Shown here: in pieces, positions 36,193 to 45,134 of the stretch
Numbering within the stretch: the stretch's first letter is position 1
How the letters are laid out: every line of letters starts with the position of its first letter
DNA from: Paenibacillus sediminis
Lineage (GTDB): Bacteria; Bacillota; Bacilli; Paenibacillales; Paenibacillaceae
Direction of reading: 5' to 3'
Length of the DNA stretch: 64,000 nucleotides
NCBI RefSeq assembly: GCF_017873765.1
Contig: NZ_JAGGKP010000001.1
Coordinates: 1,240,001-1,304,000 of the forward strand
Translations under genes and position numbers: made by a program
The notes under the pieces: generated by a model
Told to the model about the DNA's origin: nothing
What the model saw: the letters and a program-made list of their open reading frames with translations, nothing else
Databases searched by the model: none

Positions 36193-36220
36193 AAGTCTAG
36201 ATTTCAAAAAAATAAAGACA

Positions 36221-36258
36221 AAAAAAACCGCCCCATTCCAAAGTAATGAGGCGGTTTC
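36221..36258 (-). terminator. Rho-independent terminator after dut
   Basis: Minus strand AAACCGCCTCAT-TACTTTGGA-ATGGGGCGGTTT followed by TTTTT. It isolates dut from the dpaA promoter. Confidence 0.92.
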
Positions 36259-36270
36259 TTATTGGTTTGA

Positions 36271-36726
36271 TTAATTTTTACCGGTATGCCCGAATCCGCC
36301 GCTGCCGCGAACTGTTTCGGACAATTCATCGACAATCGTCAGTTCTACAGCAGGAACGGTCTGAAATACCATTTGAGCAATTCGTTCATTTCGAGCGATT
36401 GCAAAAGGCTCTTGACCTAAATTGATAAGGAGTACCTTGATTTCTCCGCGGTAGTCCGCATCAATCGTCCCCGGTGTATTCAGACAAGTAATTCCATGCT
36501 TCAGCGCCAGTCCGCTGCGCGGACGGATTTGCGCTTCAAGTCCAGCCGGCATAGCAAGGGAAAAGCCGGTCGGAATAAGTGCGCGCTGTCCGGGATTTAG
36601 CGTTACTGTTTCTTCAACCGCTGCATATAAGTCAAATCCTGAAGCGAGCTCAGACATTTTTTGCGGAAGATGCACATCTTCGTTTCCTGGTAATCTTTTA
36701 ATTTGAACGTAATTTAACAAGATCAT
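36271..36726 (-). CDS. dut: dUTP diphosphatase (dUTPase)
   Basis: 151 residues. Hydrolyses dUTP to dUMP, keeping uracil out of DNA. All five trimeric dUTPase motifs appear in order: GFDLYAA, RPRSGLALKHG, GTIDADYRGE, ERIAQMVF and GSGGFGHTG. The frame overlaps the mlpA stop by 29 bases. ATG 36726 is only a few bases from GAGGAGAG; the TTG at 36720 is better spaced and may be the true start. Confidence 0.95.
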   Translation of the reverse strand: MILLNYVQIKRLPGNEDVHLPQKMSELASGFDLYAAVEETVTLNPGQRALIPTGFSLAMPAGLEAQIRPRSGLALKHGITCLNTPGTIDADYRGEIKVLLINLGQEPFAIARNERIAQMVFQTVPAVELTIVDELSETVRGSGGFGHTGKN

Positions 36727-37963
36727 CTCTCCTCAAATCTGAAATCACTTTATCTGAATTACCTACCATAGCAAGGGCAAACGGCTGAGAGAACATAGAC
36801 TTAAGCACGGCGTCGATATCGCTCATCGTGATCCGTTCAATTCGATCAATCATCTCATCAATTGTACTATGTTTGCCAAGCATCAATTCATTTTTACCAT
36901 TCCGATTCATTCGGCTTCCAGAGCTTTCAAGACTCAAAATGAGACTGCCCTTCAGTTGCTCTTTACCCTTAAGCAGCTCTGATTCGGACAATCCGTTAAT
37001 AGCCAAATCTGCTAATACCTCTTTCGTCAGGTCGAGCACTTCCTTCGTCTGTTTCGGTGCTGTACCCGCATAAATGGTGAACAATCCGCTGTCCGCGTGA
37101 GAGCTGTGATAAGAATATACAGAATACGCAAGCCCGCGTTTTTCGCGAATTTCTTGGAATAGGCGCGAGCTCATTCCGCCGCCGATCGCATTGTTAAGCA
37201 GCACCATCGCATACTGAAGATCATCCGTCATTGAGCTGCCTGGGAATGAAATACAGATGTGATTCTGCTCCGTTTTCTTCTTATGGAAAAGAAGACCGCT
37301 TTGAAACTGTGGAACCTCAAGCACTTGTTCTGTTCCCCGGAGGTCAAAGCTTCCAAAATGCTTTTCTATCAGCTCCACTACGCTGTCATCGATGTTACCC
37401 GCTATACTGATGACCGTATTCTCGATTGTGTATCTATCGTTCATGTAACGGCGTAAATCGGAAGAATCCATCCACTTTAGCCGCTCCTCTGTACCCAAAA
37501 TAGGGTAAGCCAGCGGATGAGTGCCATAAGCTGCGCTTGTAATCAAATCATGCACCATATCGTCTGGCGTATCTTCATACATCGATATTTCTTCTAAAAT
37601 AACGTTCTTCTCTTTAGCGAGCTCCCCGTCATCTAGTGAAGAACGGAAGAACATATCCGCTAACATATCCACTGCGATTGGCAAATGTTCATCTAGAACT
37701 TTTGCGTAGTAACAAGTGTATTCCTTCGATGTAAATGCATTAACATTTCCACCGATTGCATCAAACTGTTCAGCAATTGCTTTCGCATCAAAGCGCTCTG
37801 TTCCTTTGAACAGCATATGTTCGATAAAATGGGAAATACCGTTGTACTCGAGGCTTTCATTTCGTGAGCCTGTTTTAACCCATATTCCAAAAGAAACAGA
37901 ACGGCTGGTTGGAATTTTCTCCATGACCACTCTAAGGCCGTTTTTTAATTGAATTTTGTTCAC
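36698..37963 (-). CDS. mlpA: MlpA/YmxG M16-family zinc peptidase
   Basis: 421 residues from GTG 37963 after AGGAGGATC; a frame to 37984 begins within that site. HFIEH at 45-49 is the zinc motif with the later Glu in VILEEISMYED, so it should be active. Processing-peptidase-like domain order. B. subtilis YmxG (MlpA) affects protease production. It is the third M16 gene of this window and stands alone, so it may act as a homodimer. Confidence 0.92.
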   Translation of the reverse strand: MNKIQLKNGLRVVMEKIPTSRSVSFGIWVKTGSRNESLEYNGISHFIEHMLFKGTERFDAKAIAEQFDAIGGNVNAFTSKEYTCYYAKVLDEHLPIAVDMLADMFFRSSLDDGELAKEKNVILEEISMYEDTPDDMVHDLITSAAYGTHPLAYPILGTEERLKWMDSSDLRRYMNDRYTIENTVISIAGNIDDSVVELIEKHFGSFDLRGTEQVLEVPQFQSGLLFHKKKTEQNHICISFPGSSMTDDLQYAMVLLNNAIGGGMSSRLFQEIREKRGLAYSVYSYHSSHADSGLFTIYAGTAPKQTKEVLDLTKEVLADLAINGLSESELLKGKEQLKGSLILSLESSGSRMNRNGKNELMLGKHSTIDEMIDRIERITMSDIDAVLKSMFSQPFALAMVGNSDKVISDLRRDDLVKLRSN

Positions 37964-38042
37964 GAATGATCCTCCTAAAATCAATAAATGCTGGGTTTAT
38001 CGTACCAAAAATAAACCTTCATCTCAACCTTAAGACGTGCTG

Positions 38043-39044
38043 TTATTTTACTTTCATATTTACATCTCGCTCTACATCCGTACGACTCGAAGATAAGGTT
38101 TCACTCACCGTTCCAAGTTGCAGCCCTTTAGCCTTTATAGTAACTATCATTTGTTTGAGCGCTGCAGACGAAGAAGATGTCGGATGCATAAGAATGAGTG
38201 ATCCTGCAGTTACTTTGTTTCGAATTTTATTTACAATTTGCTCTGGCGGGGGATTTTTCCAGTCGATTGTATCGACCGTCCAAAGCACAGTCTTTAGACC
38301 TATCTGACCCGCAATCCTTACCGTATTGTCATTGTAATCTCCAGATGGAGGTGCAAACCATTTATTATGAACGCCAAGCTGTTCTTCAAGCAGTTTCTTC
38401 GTCTTATCAATTTCTTGATACGCTCTGCTCTCACTTAACTGACTCATATTCGGGTGAGAATAAGCGTGATTCTCAAGCTCGTGACCGCGCTTTTGAATTT
38501 CCTTTGCCAATTCAATATTTTTCTTAAGCCAACTGCCATCGAAAAAAAATGTCGCTTTGACTTGTTCTTCATCCAGCGTATCAAGAATCGGAATAATAAA
38601 CTCATTTCCCCAAGCAACGTTGATCATGATAGAAGCCATCTTTTTCTCAGAATTCCCTCTGTAGATTGGATGGTCACCTAGATCCTCGAGGTTTACCCTC
38701 GGTTTAATTTCCCGATATACAAACGGAATAGACCCTTGAGTTTTTTGCTCAAGCGCCTTCTGGTATGTTGCCTGAATATCAACCTCGAGACCGTTGTATC
38801 CAGGAATCGCCTTCCAGACAGAGTCTACCTTCGCGTCAACCGGTTCGATCCGCCGCTTCTTGGCTTCTGTTTTAATATATGTCAGCAGCGAATCTTCCTT
38901 CACATCTTTAAACCATTCAAATGTATTTTGACTTTCCCCTCTTTGTCTAGTTTCTTCCACGAAATAGGGTACTCCGCTCATCTCGGCCACCATGAATATC
39001 GATGCCATGAAAACGAATAAAAGTACTATTTTTTTGCGATCCAT
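38043..39044 (-). CDS. ylxY: YlxY polysaccharide deacetylase-like protein with altered active site
   Basis: 333 residues. N-terminal signal/anchor (about 5-22), a 110-residue extracellular region, then a NodB domain (about 130-310). The usual TFDD motif is replaced by MINVAWGNE, so the metal-binding Asp pair is missing. The HxxxH region (ENHAYSHPNMS), APPSGDYN and LILMHPT are kept. This change is shared by YlxY relatives as far as I know, so it is probably not a mutation. Substrate unknown. AGGGGGATAG precedes ATG 39044. Confidence 0.87.
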   Translation of the reverse strand: MDRKKIVLLFVFMASIFMVAEMSGVPYFVEETRQRGESQNTFEWFKDVKEDSLLTYIKTEAKKRRIEPVDAKVDSVWKAIPGYNGLEVDIQATYQKALEQKTQGSIPFVYREIKPRVNLEDLGDHPIYRGNSEKKMASIMINVAWGNEFIIPILDTLDEEQVKATFFFDGSWLKKNIELAKEIQKRGHELENHAYSHPNMSQLSESRAYQEIDKTKKLLEEQLGVHNKWFAPPSGDYNDNTVRIAGQIGLKTVLWTVDTIDWKNPPPEQIVNKIRNKVTAGSLILMHPTSSSSAALKQMIVTIKAKGLQLGTVSETLSSSRTDVERDVNMKVK

Positions 39045-39135
39045 GAAAGGCTATCCCCCTTGTAAGGTTTGTCCTCATTGTATGAGAAACTTGGGGGAAT
39101 TATGAGAGGTAATACGATATAAGGCCAAAGAAAAA

Positions 39136-39168
39136 CAAAAAAGAGCCAGAAGATTAACTCTGTCTCTT
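39136..39168 (-). terminator. Rho-independent terminator after pnp
   Basis: Minus strand AGAGACAGA and TCTGGCTCT pair at eight of nine positions, followed by TTTTTTG. Confidence 0.8.
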
Positions 39169-39192
39169 TCGCTTCTATTGTTCACTAACTTA

Positions 39193-41292
39193 TTATTGTG
39201 CAGGTGTTTCTGGTGTAAGAACCGCTTTCCGTGAAAGGTTAATGCGACCTTGTCCGTCAATTTCAGTTACTTTCACCGTAATTGTATCGCCGATCGAAAC
39301 GACATCTTCCACTTTCGCTACACGCTCCGTAGAGAGCTGCGAAATATGAACGAGACCTTCTTTGTTCGGTAAAATTTCCACAAACGCTCCGAATTTCTCA
39401 ATACGTTTAACAGTACCGAGGTAAGTTTCGCCAACAACGACTTCACGAACAATACCTTCGATAATCGAACGTGCTTTTTCATTCATTTCTTCATTTGCAG
39501 AAGCAATGAATACTCGGCCGTCTTGCTCGATGTCAATTTTCACGCCGGTTTCTTCAATGATTTTGTTAATCACTTTACCGCCTGCGCCAATAACATCACG
39601 GATTTTATCCGGATTAATGTTCATGGTCAAAATTTTCGGTGCAAATGGAGATAGGGATGTTCTAGGCTTATCAATGGCTTCCATCATTTTGTTCAGAATG
39701 AACATGCGTCCTTCACGAGCTTGCTTGAGCGCATCCGTTAAAATTTGACGGTCGATGCCATCAATTTTAATATCCATTTGGATCGCAGTTACACCTTCAG
39801 CTGTACCCGCAACTTTAAAGTCCATATCTCCCAAATGATCTTCCATCCCTTGAATATCCGTAAGGATTGAGAAATGGTCACCATCTTTAATGAGACCCAT
39901 CGCTACACCAGCTACTGGCGCTTTAATAGGTACACCTGCATCCATCATTGCTAGAGTACTTGCACAAATACTAGCTTGGGAAGTTGAACCGTTAGATTCA
40001 AGTACCTCGGATACTAGACGAATGGTGTATGGGAATTCGGATTCAGGCGGAATGACTTTAGACAAAGCTCGTTCGCCCAAAGCACCATGTCCAATTTCAC
40101 GACGTCCTGGAGGACGAAGCGGACGCGCTTCACCAACGCTAAATGGCGGGAAGTTATAATGATGCATGAAACGTTTAGATTCTTCCGGATCGATACCGTC
40201 AAGAATTTGCACATCACCTAGTGCGCCAAGTGTACATATACTAAGCGCCTGAGTTTGTCCACGTGTGAACAAGCCTGAGCCGTGTGTACGCGGCAATATT
40301 CCTGTATCCACTTCAATTGGACGAATTTCATCAAGTTTCCGGCCATCCGGACGAACTTTATCGTGGGTGATAAGTCTACGAACTTCCTCTTTCACAATAT
40401 CATGCAGTACTTCTTTTACATCACTAATGAGCTCTGGAGTTTCTATGTATTTCTCCTCAAAATAAGCCACCGTCTCATCATTGATCGCATCAATTGCATC
40501 TTGACGAGCATGTTTCTCTGCGATTCGAATGGCTTCTACTAACCTTGCAGCTGCATACTCACGAACTTCACGGTTTACCTCAGCATCTACGGTATGCAGA
40601 ACAACATCCATCTTCTCTTTACCAGCGATTTGAACAAGCTCTTCTATGACAGCGACAATTTTCTTGATTTCTTCATGCGCGAACATAATTGCTTCGAGCA
40701 TGACTTCTTCCGGCACTTCGTTCGCTTCCGCCTCAACCATCATGATAGCATCTTTCGTGCCTGCAACGACTGCATAAAGATCGCTTTGCTCTTGCTGCGC
40801 TTGATCTGGATTGATCACAAATTGACCATTTACACGACCTACAGCCACACCGCCGATTGGACCATTAAAAGGAACATCGGAAATGCTCAGTGCCGCGGAT
40901 GTACCGATCATAGCGGCAATTTGCGGTTCGCAATCTTGATCCACACTCATTACGAGATTTACAATTTGAACGTCATTGCGGAACCCTTCTGGGAAAAGCG
41001 GTCTGATCGGGCGGTCTGTCAAACGTCCCGCCAAAATTGCTTTCTCGCTCGGTCTTCCTTCGCGCTTAATAAAGCCGCCTGGAATTTTACCAACCGCGTA
41101 CAATCTTTCTTCATAATTTACAGTCAGCGGAAAGAAATCCAAATCTTTCGGTTCGGAAGAAGCCGTTACCGTACAAAGCACGACCGTATCACCATAACGT
41201 ACTGTGACCGCTGCATTCGCTTGCTTCGCGAGACGTCCGGTTTCCAGAACAAGAGGTCTTCCTCCCAGCTGCATTTCTACACGTTTTTCCAT
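39193..41292 (-). CDS. pnp: Polyribonucleotide nucleotidyltransferase (PNPase)
   Basis: 699 residues. Main 3'-5' phosphorolytic exoribonuclease. Two RNase PH domains (about 1-210 and 310-540) flank a helical region. [14 protein letters not shown] and SDRG-like [11 protein letters not shown] lie in the second. A KH domain (about 553-610, [13 protein letters not shown]) and S1 domain (about 620-690) follow. AAGGAGGG precedes ATG 41292. It lies downstream of rpsO, the usual pairing. Confidence 0.98.
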   Translation of the reverse strand: MEKRVEMQLGGRPLVLETGRLAKQANAAVTVRYGDTVVLCTVTASSEPKDLDFFPLTVNYEERLYAVGKIPGGFIKREGRPSEKAILAGRLTDRPIRPLFPEGFRNDVQIVNLVMSVDQDCEPQIAAMIGTSAALSISDVPFNGPIGGVAVGRVNGQFVINPDQAQQEQSDLYAVVAGTKDAIMMVEAEANEVPEEVMLEAIMFAHEEIKKIVAVIEELVQIAGKEKMDVVLHTVDAEVNREVREYAAARLVEAIRIAEKHARQDAIDAINDETVAYFEEKYIETPELISDVKEVLHDIVKEEVRRLITHDKVRPDGRKLDEIRPIEVDTGILPRTHGSGLFTRGQTQALSICTLGALGDVQILDGIDPEESKRFMHHYNFPPFSVGEARPLRPPGRREIGHGALGERALSKVIPPESEFPYTIRLVSEVLESNGSTSQASICASTLAMMDAGVPIKAPVAGVAMGLIKDGDHFSILTDIQGMEDHLGDMDFKVAGTAEGVTAIQMDIKIDGIDRQILTDALKQAREGRMFILNKMMEAIDKPRTSLSPFAPKILTMNINPDKIRDVIGAGGKVINKIIEETGVKIDIEQDGRVFIASANEEMNEKARSIIEGIVREVVVGETYLGTVKRIEKFGAFVEILPNKEGLVHISQLSTERVAKVEDVVSIGDTITVKVTEIDGQGRINLSRKAVLTPETPAQ

Positions 41293-41365
41293 GAAATCCC
41301 TCCTTCAGTTTTCATAAATAGATGTTCACTACTAACTACATTATTTCCTTCATAATATCAATCTA

Positions 41366-41428
41366 TAAAAAGCAACCTAGCTGCTACCTATTCGCTCCTA
41401 GAAGCGCATTCGGTAACAACCAGGCTGC
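41366..41428 (-). terminator. Branched terminator after rpsO
   Basis: Minus strand GCAGCCT and AGGTTGC pair as an outer stem (one G-U) around GCGCTTCTAGGAGCG, followed by TTTTTATAG. It separates rpsO from pnp, although read-through into pnp is likely. Confidence 0.6.
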
Positions 41429-41450
41429 TTTCGGTTAGACACATCGGTTA

Positions 41451-41720
41451 TTAACGACGTAATCCAAGTTTTTCGATCAAAGCGCTATAACGTTTAACAT
41501 CTTTGTTTTTCAAGTATGCCAAAAGCTTACGGCGTTGACCTACCATTTTGAGCAAACCGCGACGGGAATGATGATCTTTCTTATGCGTACGCAAGTGGTC
41601 TGTCAAATTTGTAATGTTCTCCGTAAGGATAGCAATTTGTACCTCTGGGGATCCTGTATCGGACTCATGAGTTTTGTACTCTTCGATCAATTGTTGTTTG
41701 CGTTCTTGTGTTAATGCCAT
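41451..41720 (-). CDS. rpsO: 30S ribosomal protein S15
   Basis: 89 residues from ATG 41720, eight bases after AAGGAGGTG; the longer frame to 41750 includes that site. Binds 16S rRNA early in 30S assembly. [31 protein letters not shown] and the C-terminal LGLRR are universally conserved. Preceded by a structured leader and followed by pnp. Confidence 0.99.
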   Translation of the reverse strand: MALTQERKQQLIEEYKTHESDTGSPEVQIAILTENITNLTDHLRTHKKDHHSRRGLLKMVGQRRKLLAYLKNKDVKRYSALIEKLGLRR

Positions 41721-41751
41721 CCTATTCACCTCCTTAGGTATAATCGCCATC

Positions 41752-41788
41752 AGCCTCGTTACCGTCGGTGAGATCGTGTAACCAAGCT
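41752..41788 (-). ncRNA. rpsO leader stem, possible S15 autoregulatory element
   Basis: On the transcribed strand, AGCTTGGTTAC and GTAACGAGGCT pair at ten of 11 positions with a 15-base loop. The stem ends about 30 bases before the rpsO start. S15 commonly represses its own mRNA through leader RNA structures of varied shape, so this is a good candidate, but the exact binding motif is not proven. Confidence 0.5.
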
Positions 41789-41822
41789 AAGGTTGTTTGT
41801 TGTCAAAATAACAACGTTGATT

Positions 41823-41851
41823 AGTATAACATACATTCTTGGTAAAAGTAA
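41823..41851 (-). promoter_or_regulatory. Extended -10 promoter of rpsO
   Basis: Minus strand TTACTT, 17 bases, TATACT with TGT just before it (extended -10). Transcripts would begin about 30 bases before the rpsO leader stem. Confidence 0.55.
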
Positions 41852-41865
41852 ATGTTCCCATTCTT

Positions 41866-42813
41866 TTACTTCAAAGCTTTTAATATAACAGCTGCTTCCT
41901 CTGCGTCACGTCTAATTTGTGCAATCAATTCGTCGACAGAATTAAACTTTCGTTCCTCTCGAATGTAAGCAACTAGTTCTACGACAAGCTCCTGACCATA
42001 AATACTTTCATTGAAATCAAGCAAATGAACTTCATAAGACGGGATCACTTCGCCGGTATGAAATGTTGGCTTGACACCTATATTCATGACGCCAGAAATA
42101 AACCGATCATTATACTTCACTCTTACCGCATAGACACCTTTAGCAGGTACGACATATGGATCATTCAGTTTCAAATTCGCTGTTGGGAACCCTATGGTCC
42201 GTCCTCGCTTCTCACCATCGACAACTGTACCGGTAATAGAATAGCAGCGGCCAAGCCATACGTTAGCCCCAGACAAGTTGCCTGTCTGTAGCCATTTACG
42301 AATGCCAGAACTGCTAACCTTTTCGCTATCCAGCACAAATGGAGGTATAATTTCTACCTGCATAAAGCTCTGACCAAGGTCTCGAAGCATCTCAGGATTC
42401 CCTTCCCCTCTGTGACCGAAGCGGAAATCAAATCCAACAACTGCGGTATGTACCTGCAATCCTTTAAGCATATTCAGCACGAATTCTTGAGGAGATACGC
42501 GAGAGAATTCGTCATTGAATTCAACAATATAGATGACATGGACACCCATTTGTTCTAAAATTTCAACTTTGTCATGAAGAGGAGTCAGATAGCCTTCATA
42601 ATCCCCTTTTTTCATGACTTCTTTAGGGTGAGGATGGAAAGTCATCACCGATGCTAGAATACCTTCCTTGTGCGCGATCTCAACAGCTCTATTTATGACA
42701 GCAGCATGTCCAAGGTGAAGGCCATCGAACTGCCCAATAGCGAGTACCTGAGCCTTCGCATATTGCTCTAATTGCTCTGGCAATAATGGATAAGATAAAG
42801 ATACAGTTTTCAC
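41866..42813 (-). CDS. ribF: Bifunctional riboflavin kinase/FAD synthetase
   Basis: 315 residues. Makes FMN and then FAD. N-terminal nucleotidyltransferase domain (about 18-175) with GQFDGLHLGHAAVI and SSSGIRKWL; C-terminal kinase domain (about 185-310) with GRTIGFPTANL and YGVR-like KGVYAVRVKY. Start is GTG 42813 after AGGTGAG. It follows truB as in B. subtilis, where the gene is called ribC. Confidence 0.97.
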   Translation of the reverse strand: MKTVSLSYPLLPEQLEQYAKAQVLAIGQFDGLHLGHAAVINRAVEIAHKEGILASVMTFHPHPKEVMKKGDYEGYLTPLHDKVEILEQMGVHVIYIVEFNDEFSRVSPQEFVLNMLKGLQVHTAVVGFDFRFGHRGEGNPEMLRDLGQSFMQVEIIPPFVLDSEKVSSSGIRKWLQTGNLSGANVWLGRCYSITGTVVDGEKRGRTIGFPTANLKLNDPYVVPAKGVYAVRVKYNDRFISGVMNIGVKPTFHTGEVIPSYEVHLLDFNESIYGQELVVELVAYIREERKFNSVDELIAQIRRDAEEAAVILKALK

Positions 42814-42844
42814 GAATGTCTCACCTGCAATTCTGCTATATCAG

Positions 42845-43759
42845 CTATTCAGGAAGAAATACTTTAACCGGAGCAATGGCTCCTGAGTCGTCTTCCTTTT
42901 TAAAAATCCCTAAAAATTGGCCATCTGGCGCATATAACCGAATTGGTTCAAAGGTGGTAACTTGTGGTGAAATGATTTTGGAAGAGAGCCGTTGTCCTTG
43001 CGTTGCAGCCGCCTTTTTCTCTTCCGGAACGTAATGTGCTGGGAGATGGCTAATGGCCTCATCCATTCGGATAACATACTCTTCCAACCTATCTTCCTTC
43101 ATGAGCGCTTTAATCTGTTCAAAAGTTAAACAGCGTGATAACGGAATGCCTGCAGACATCGTCCGCTCAAGTTTAGCCATCGTCGATGGAACTCCCAATT
43201 CACGGCCAATATCTACACAAAGTGTACGGATATATGTCCCTTTGGAGCAAAGTACACGAAATGATATTTCAGTATATTCATCAATGTCAAATGAAGTAAG
43301 CTCAAGCTCATATATCGTCACTTCGCGTGCTTTCCGTTCAATCGTCTTTCCTTCTCGGGCCAATTCATAGAGACGTTTACCGTCTACTTTGACAGCCGAA
43401 TACATCGGCGGAACCTGCGAGATGACTCCAACGAAACGTTCCAAAACTGTACGAACGTCCTCTTCTGACACCTGCACGTCAGGAACCTGCTCGATTGTAT
43501 TACCCGTCAAATCTTCCGTGTCTGTGGCAACCCCCAGCCTCAAGGTTGCCTTATACTCCTTCGGAAGATCTTGCAAATATTCCACCATTCGGGTAGCCCT
43601 GCCAATACATAATGGCAGAACTCCAGTTACCATTGGATCGAGCGTACCGGTATGACCGATCCGCTTTGTTCTAAGTATACCGCGCACTTTAGCAACAACA
43701 TCATGAGATGTGAAGCCAGCGGGTTTGTACACAGGTAATATGCCTTCAAGTTCACTCAT
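42845..43759 (-). CDS. truB: tRNA pseudouridine(55) synthase
   Basis: 304 residues. Converts U55 of tRNA to pseudouridine. GTLDPMVTGVLPL near residue 38 contains the catalytic Asp, and YSAVKVDGKRLYELAREG and SKGTYIRTLC follow. A short PUA-like C-terminal region is present. Its start overlaps the nrnA stop (ATGA, 43756-43759). Confidence 0.97.
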   Translation of the reverse strand: MSELEGILPVYKPAGFTSHDVVAKVRGILRTKRIGHTGTLDPMVTGVLPLCIGRATRMVEYLQDLPKEYKATLRLGVATDTEDLTGNTIEQVPDVQVSEEDVRTVLERFVGVISQVPPMYSAVKVDGKRLYELAREGKTIERKAREVTIYELELTSFDIDEYTEISFRVLCSKGTYIRTLCVDIGRELGVPSTMAKLERTMSAGIPLSRCLTFEQIKALMKEDRLEEYVIRMDEAISHLPAHYVPEEKKAAATQGQRLSSKIISPQVTTFEPIRLYAPDGQFLGIFKKEDDSGAIAPVKVFLPE

Positions 43760-44733
43760 AAATCTTCTCTCACCCGCGCGATGACGCGCGAAATTATATC
43801 ATCTAATTGCCCTTCGATGCGGCATCCTGCAGCACGCACATGTCCGCCTCCGCCAAAAGATTGAGCAACTGCAGCAACATCCACCTTACCAGCAGAGCGC
43901 ATACTTACTTTTACCGCTTGATCATCGATCACTTTGAACAACAGGCCTACTTCTACCCCTCTTATATTTCGCGGGTAATTAACAATGCCTTCTAAGTCAT
44001 CATTTTTGGCGCCGCATTCTGCCATATGCTCGGGTGTGACATAGACCCAGCTAATTTTGCCGTCATCCGACATTTGCAGTGTCGACAGCGCTTTAGTGAG
44101 CACTTGCAATTGGGCAAAAGTCATTTCCTCAAGAAGTGTCTCAGACAATTTCGGGCCGTCTACTCCATAGGTAAGAAGCTGCGATGCTATAGACATTACC
44201 TTAGGTGTCGTATTTGAATAGCGGAATCCCCCTGTATCTGTAAGTAGGCCAGTATAAATGGCTGACGCGATATCTGCATTCCATTCTAGTCCAAAACCAT
44301 GAATTAAATCGTATAAAATTTCCGCAGTTGCAGCAGCATCCTCTTTAATTAAATTATAAGTACCATACGCATCATTAGTTGGATGATGATCAATGTTTAA
44401 AATAACAGCATCCTCTGCAAAATATTGTTTGGTGAGACCGACTCTCTGAAAATCAGCACAATCCACACAAACAATATACTTATACGTTCTGCCGAGCGAT
44501 GTCACACTTAAATTAACAATTTGATCGGCATGCCATAAAAAGTTCATTCGATCTGGAATAGGACCTTCATTTAACATCACGAACTTTTTCCCCAAACATG
44601 AGAGAAGCCAGCCCACTGCTAACGTGGAACTGACTGCATCTCCGTCAGGCTGAACATGCGACACCACCAGGTAATCATCATGCTCCATAAGAAATGCTTT
44701 TGCATTTTGGAGCCCTAGTTCATAGGTCTGCAT
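43756..44733 (-). CDS. nrnA: NrnA nanoRNase / pAp phosphatase, DHH-DHHA1 family
   Basis: 325 residues. Degrades short RNA oligonucleotides and 3'-phosphoadenosine 5'-phosphate. Metal motifs: DGDA near 30, VDCAD near 92, DHHPTN near 118, and LTDTGGFRYSNT near 170. The DHHA1 domain ends with SFGGGGHVRAAG near residue 300. GGAGACGG precedes ATG 44733. In B. subtilis nrnA is elsewhere; the place between rbfA and truB is common in Paenibacillaceae and other Firmicutes. Confidence 0.95.
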   Translation of the reverse strand: MQTYELGLQNAKAFLMEHDDYLVVSHVQPDGDAVSSTLAVGWLLSCLGKKFVMLNEGPIPDRMNFLWHADQIVNLSVTSLGRTYKYIVCVDCADFQRVGLTKQYFAEDAVILNIDHHPTNDAYGTYNLIKEDAAATAEILYDLIHGFGLEWNADIASAIYTGLLTDTGGFRYSNTTPKVMSIASQLLTYGVDGPKLSETLLEEMTFAQLQVLTKALSTLQMSDDGKISWVYVTPEHMAECGAKNDDLEGIVNYPRNIRGVEVGLLFKVIDDQAVKVSMRSAGKVDVAAVAQSFGGGGHVRAAGCRIEGQLDDIISRVIARVREDL

Positions 44734-44757
44734 TGCCGTCTCCTTTTAATATCCAAT

Positions 44758-45108
44758 TCATTTATCTTCTTGCTGAATTTCACCGAGCAGCTTCTCAATC
44801 CGGCTACCATACTCAATTGATTCATCGAATTTGAAAATCAATTCAGGCGTATGCCGAAGCAAAATCCGCTTGCCAAGTTCCGATCGCAAGAATCCTTTAG
44901 CCTTTTCAAGACCCTTCAGTGAATTTTCTTTCTGTTCATCGTCTCCAAATACACTGAGGTACACCTTCGCTTGAGACAGGTCGTTCGTAACATCAACACC
45001 TGTCACCGTAATGAAGCCGATACGCGGATCTTTCAATTCTGTTTGAATGAGCTGGCTCAGTTCTTTCTTAATCTGTTCGCCTACCCGTCCTGTACGAATT
45101 TTGGCCAT
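44758..45108 (-). CDS. rbfA: Ribosome-binding factor A
   Basis: 116 residues from ATG 45108, seven bases after AGAGGTG; the ATG at 45114 is only three bases from it. KH-fold protein that helps mature the 16S 5' end in the cold. [17 protein letters not shown] and [20 protein letters not shown] are diagnostic. Directly downstream of infB with no ylxP gene between them. Confidence 0.95.
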   Translation of the reverse strand: MAKIRTGRVGEQIKKELSQLIQTELKDPRIGFITVTGVDVTNDLSQAKVYLSVFGDDEQKENSLKGLEKAKGFLRSELGKRILLRHTPELIFKFDESIEYGSRIEKLLGEIQQEDK

Positions 45109-45134
45109 GGACATTCACCTCTCTTAACGAACGC

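Noticed and set aside
40594-41355. 253-codon plus-strand open frame
   Set aside because: Antisense of pnp.
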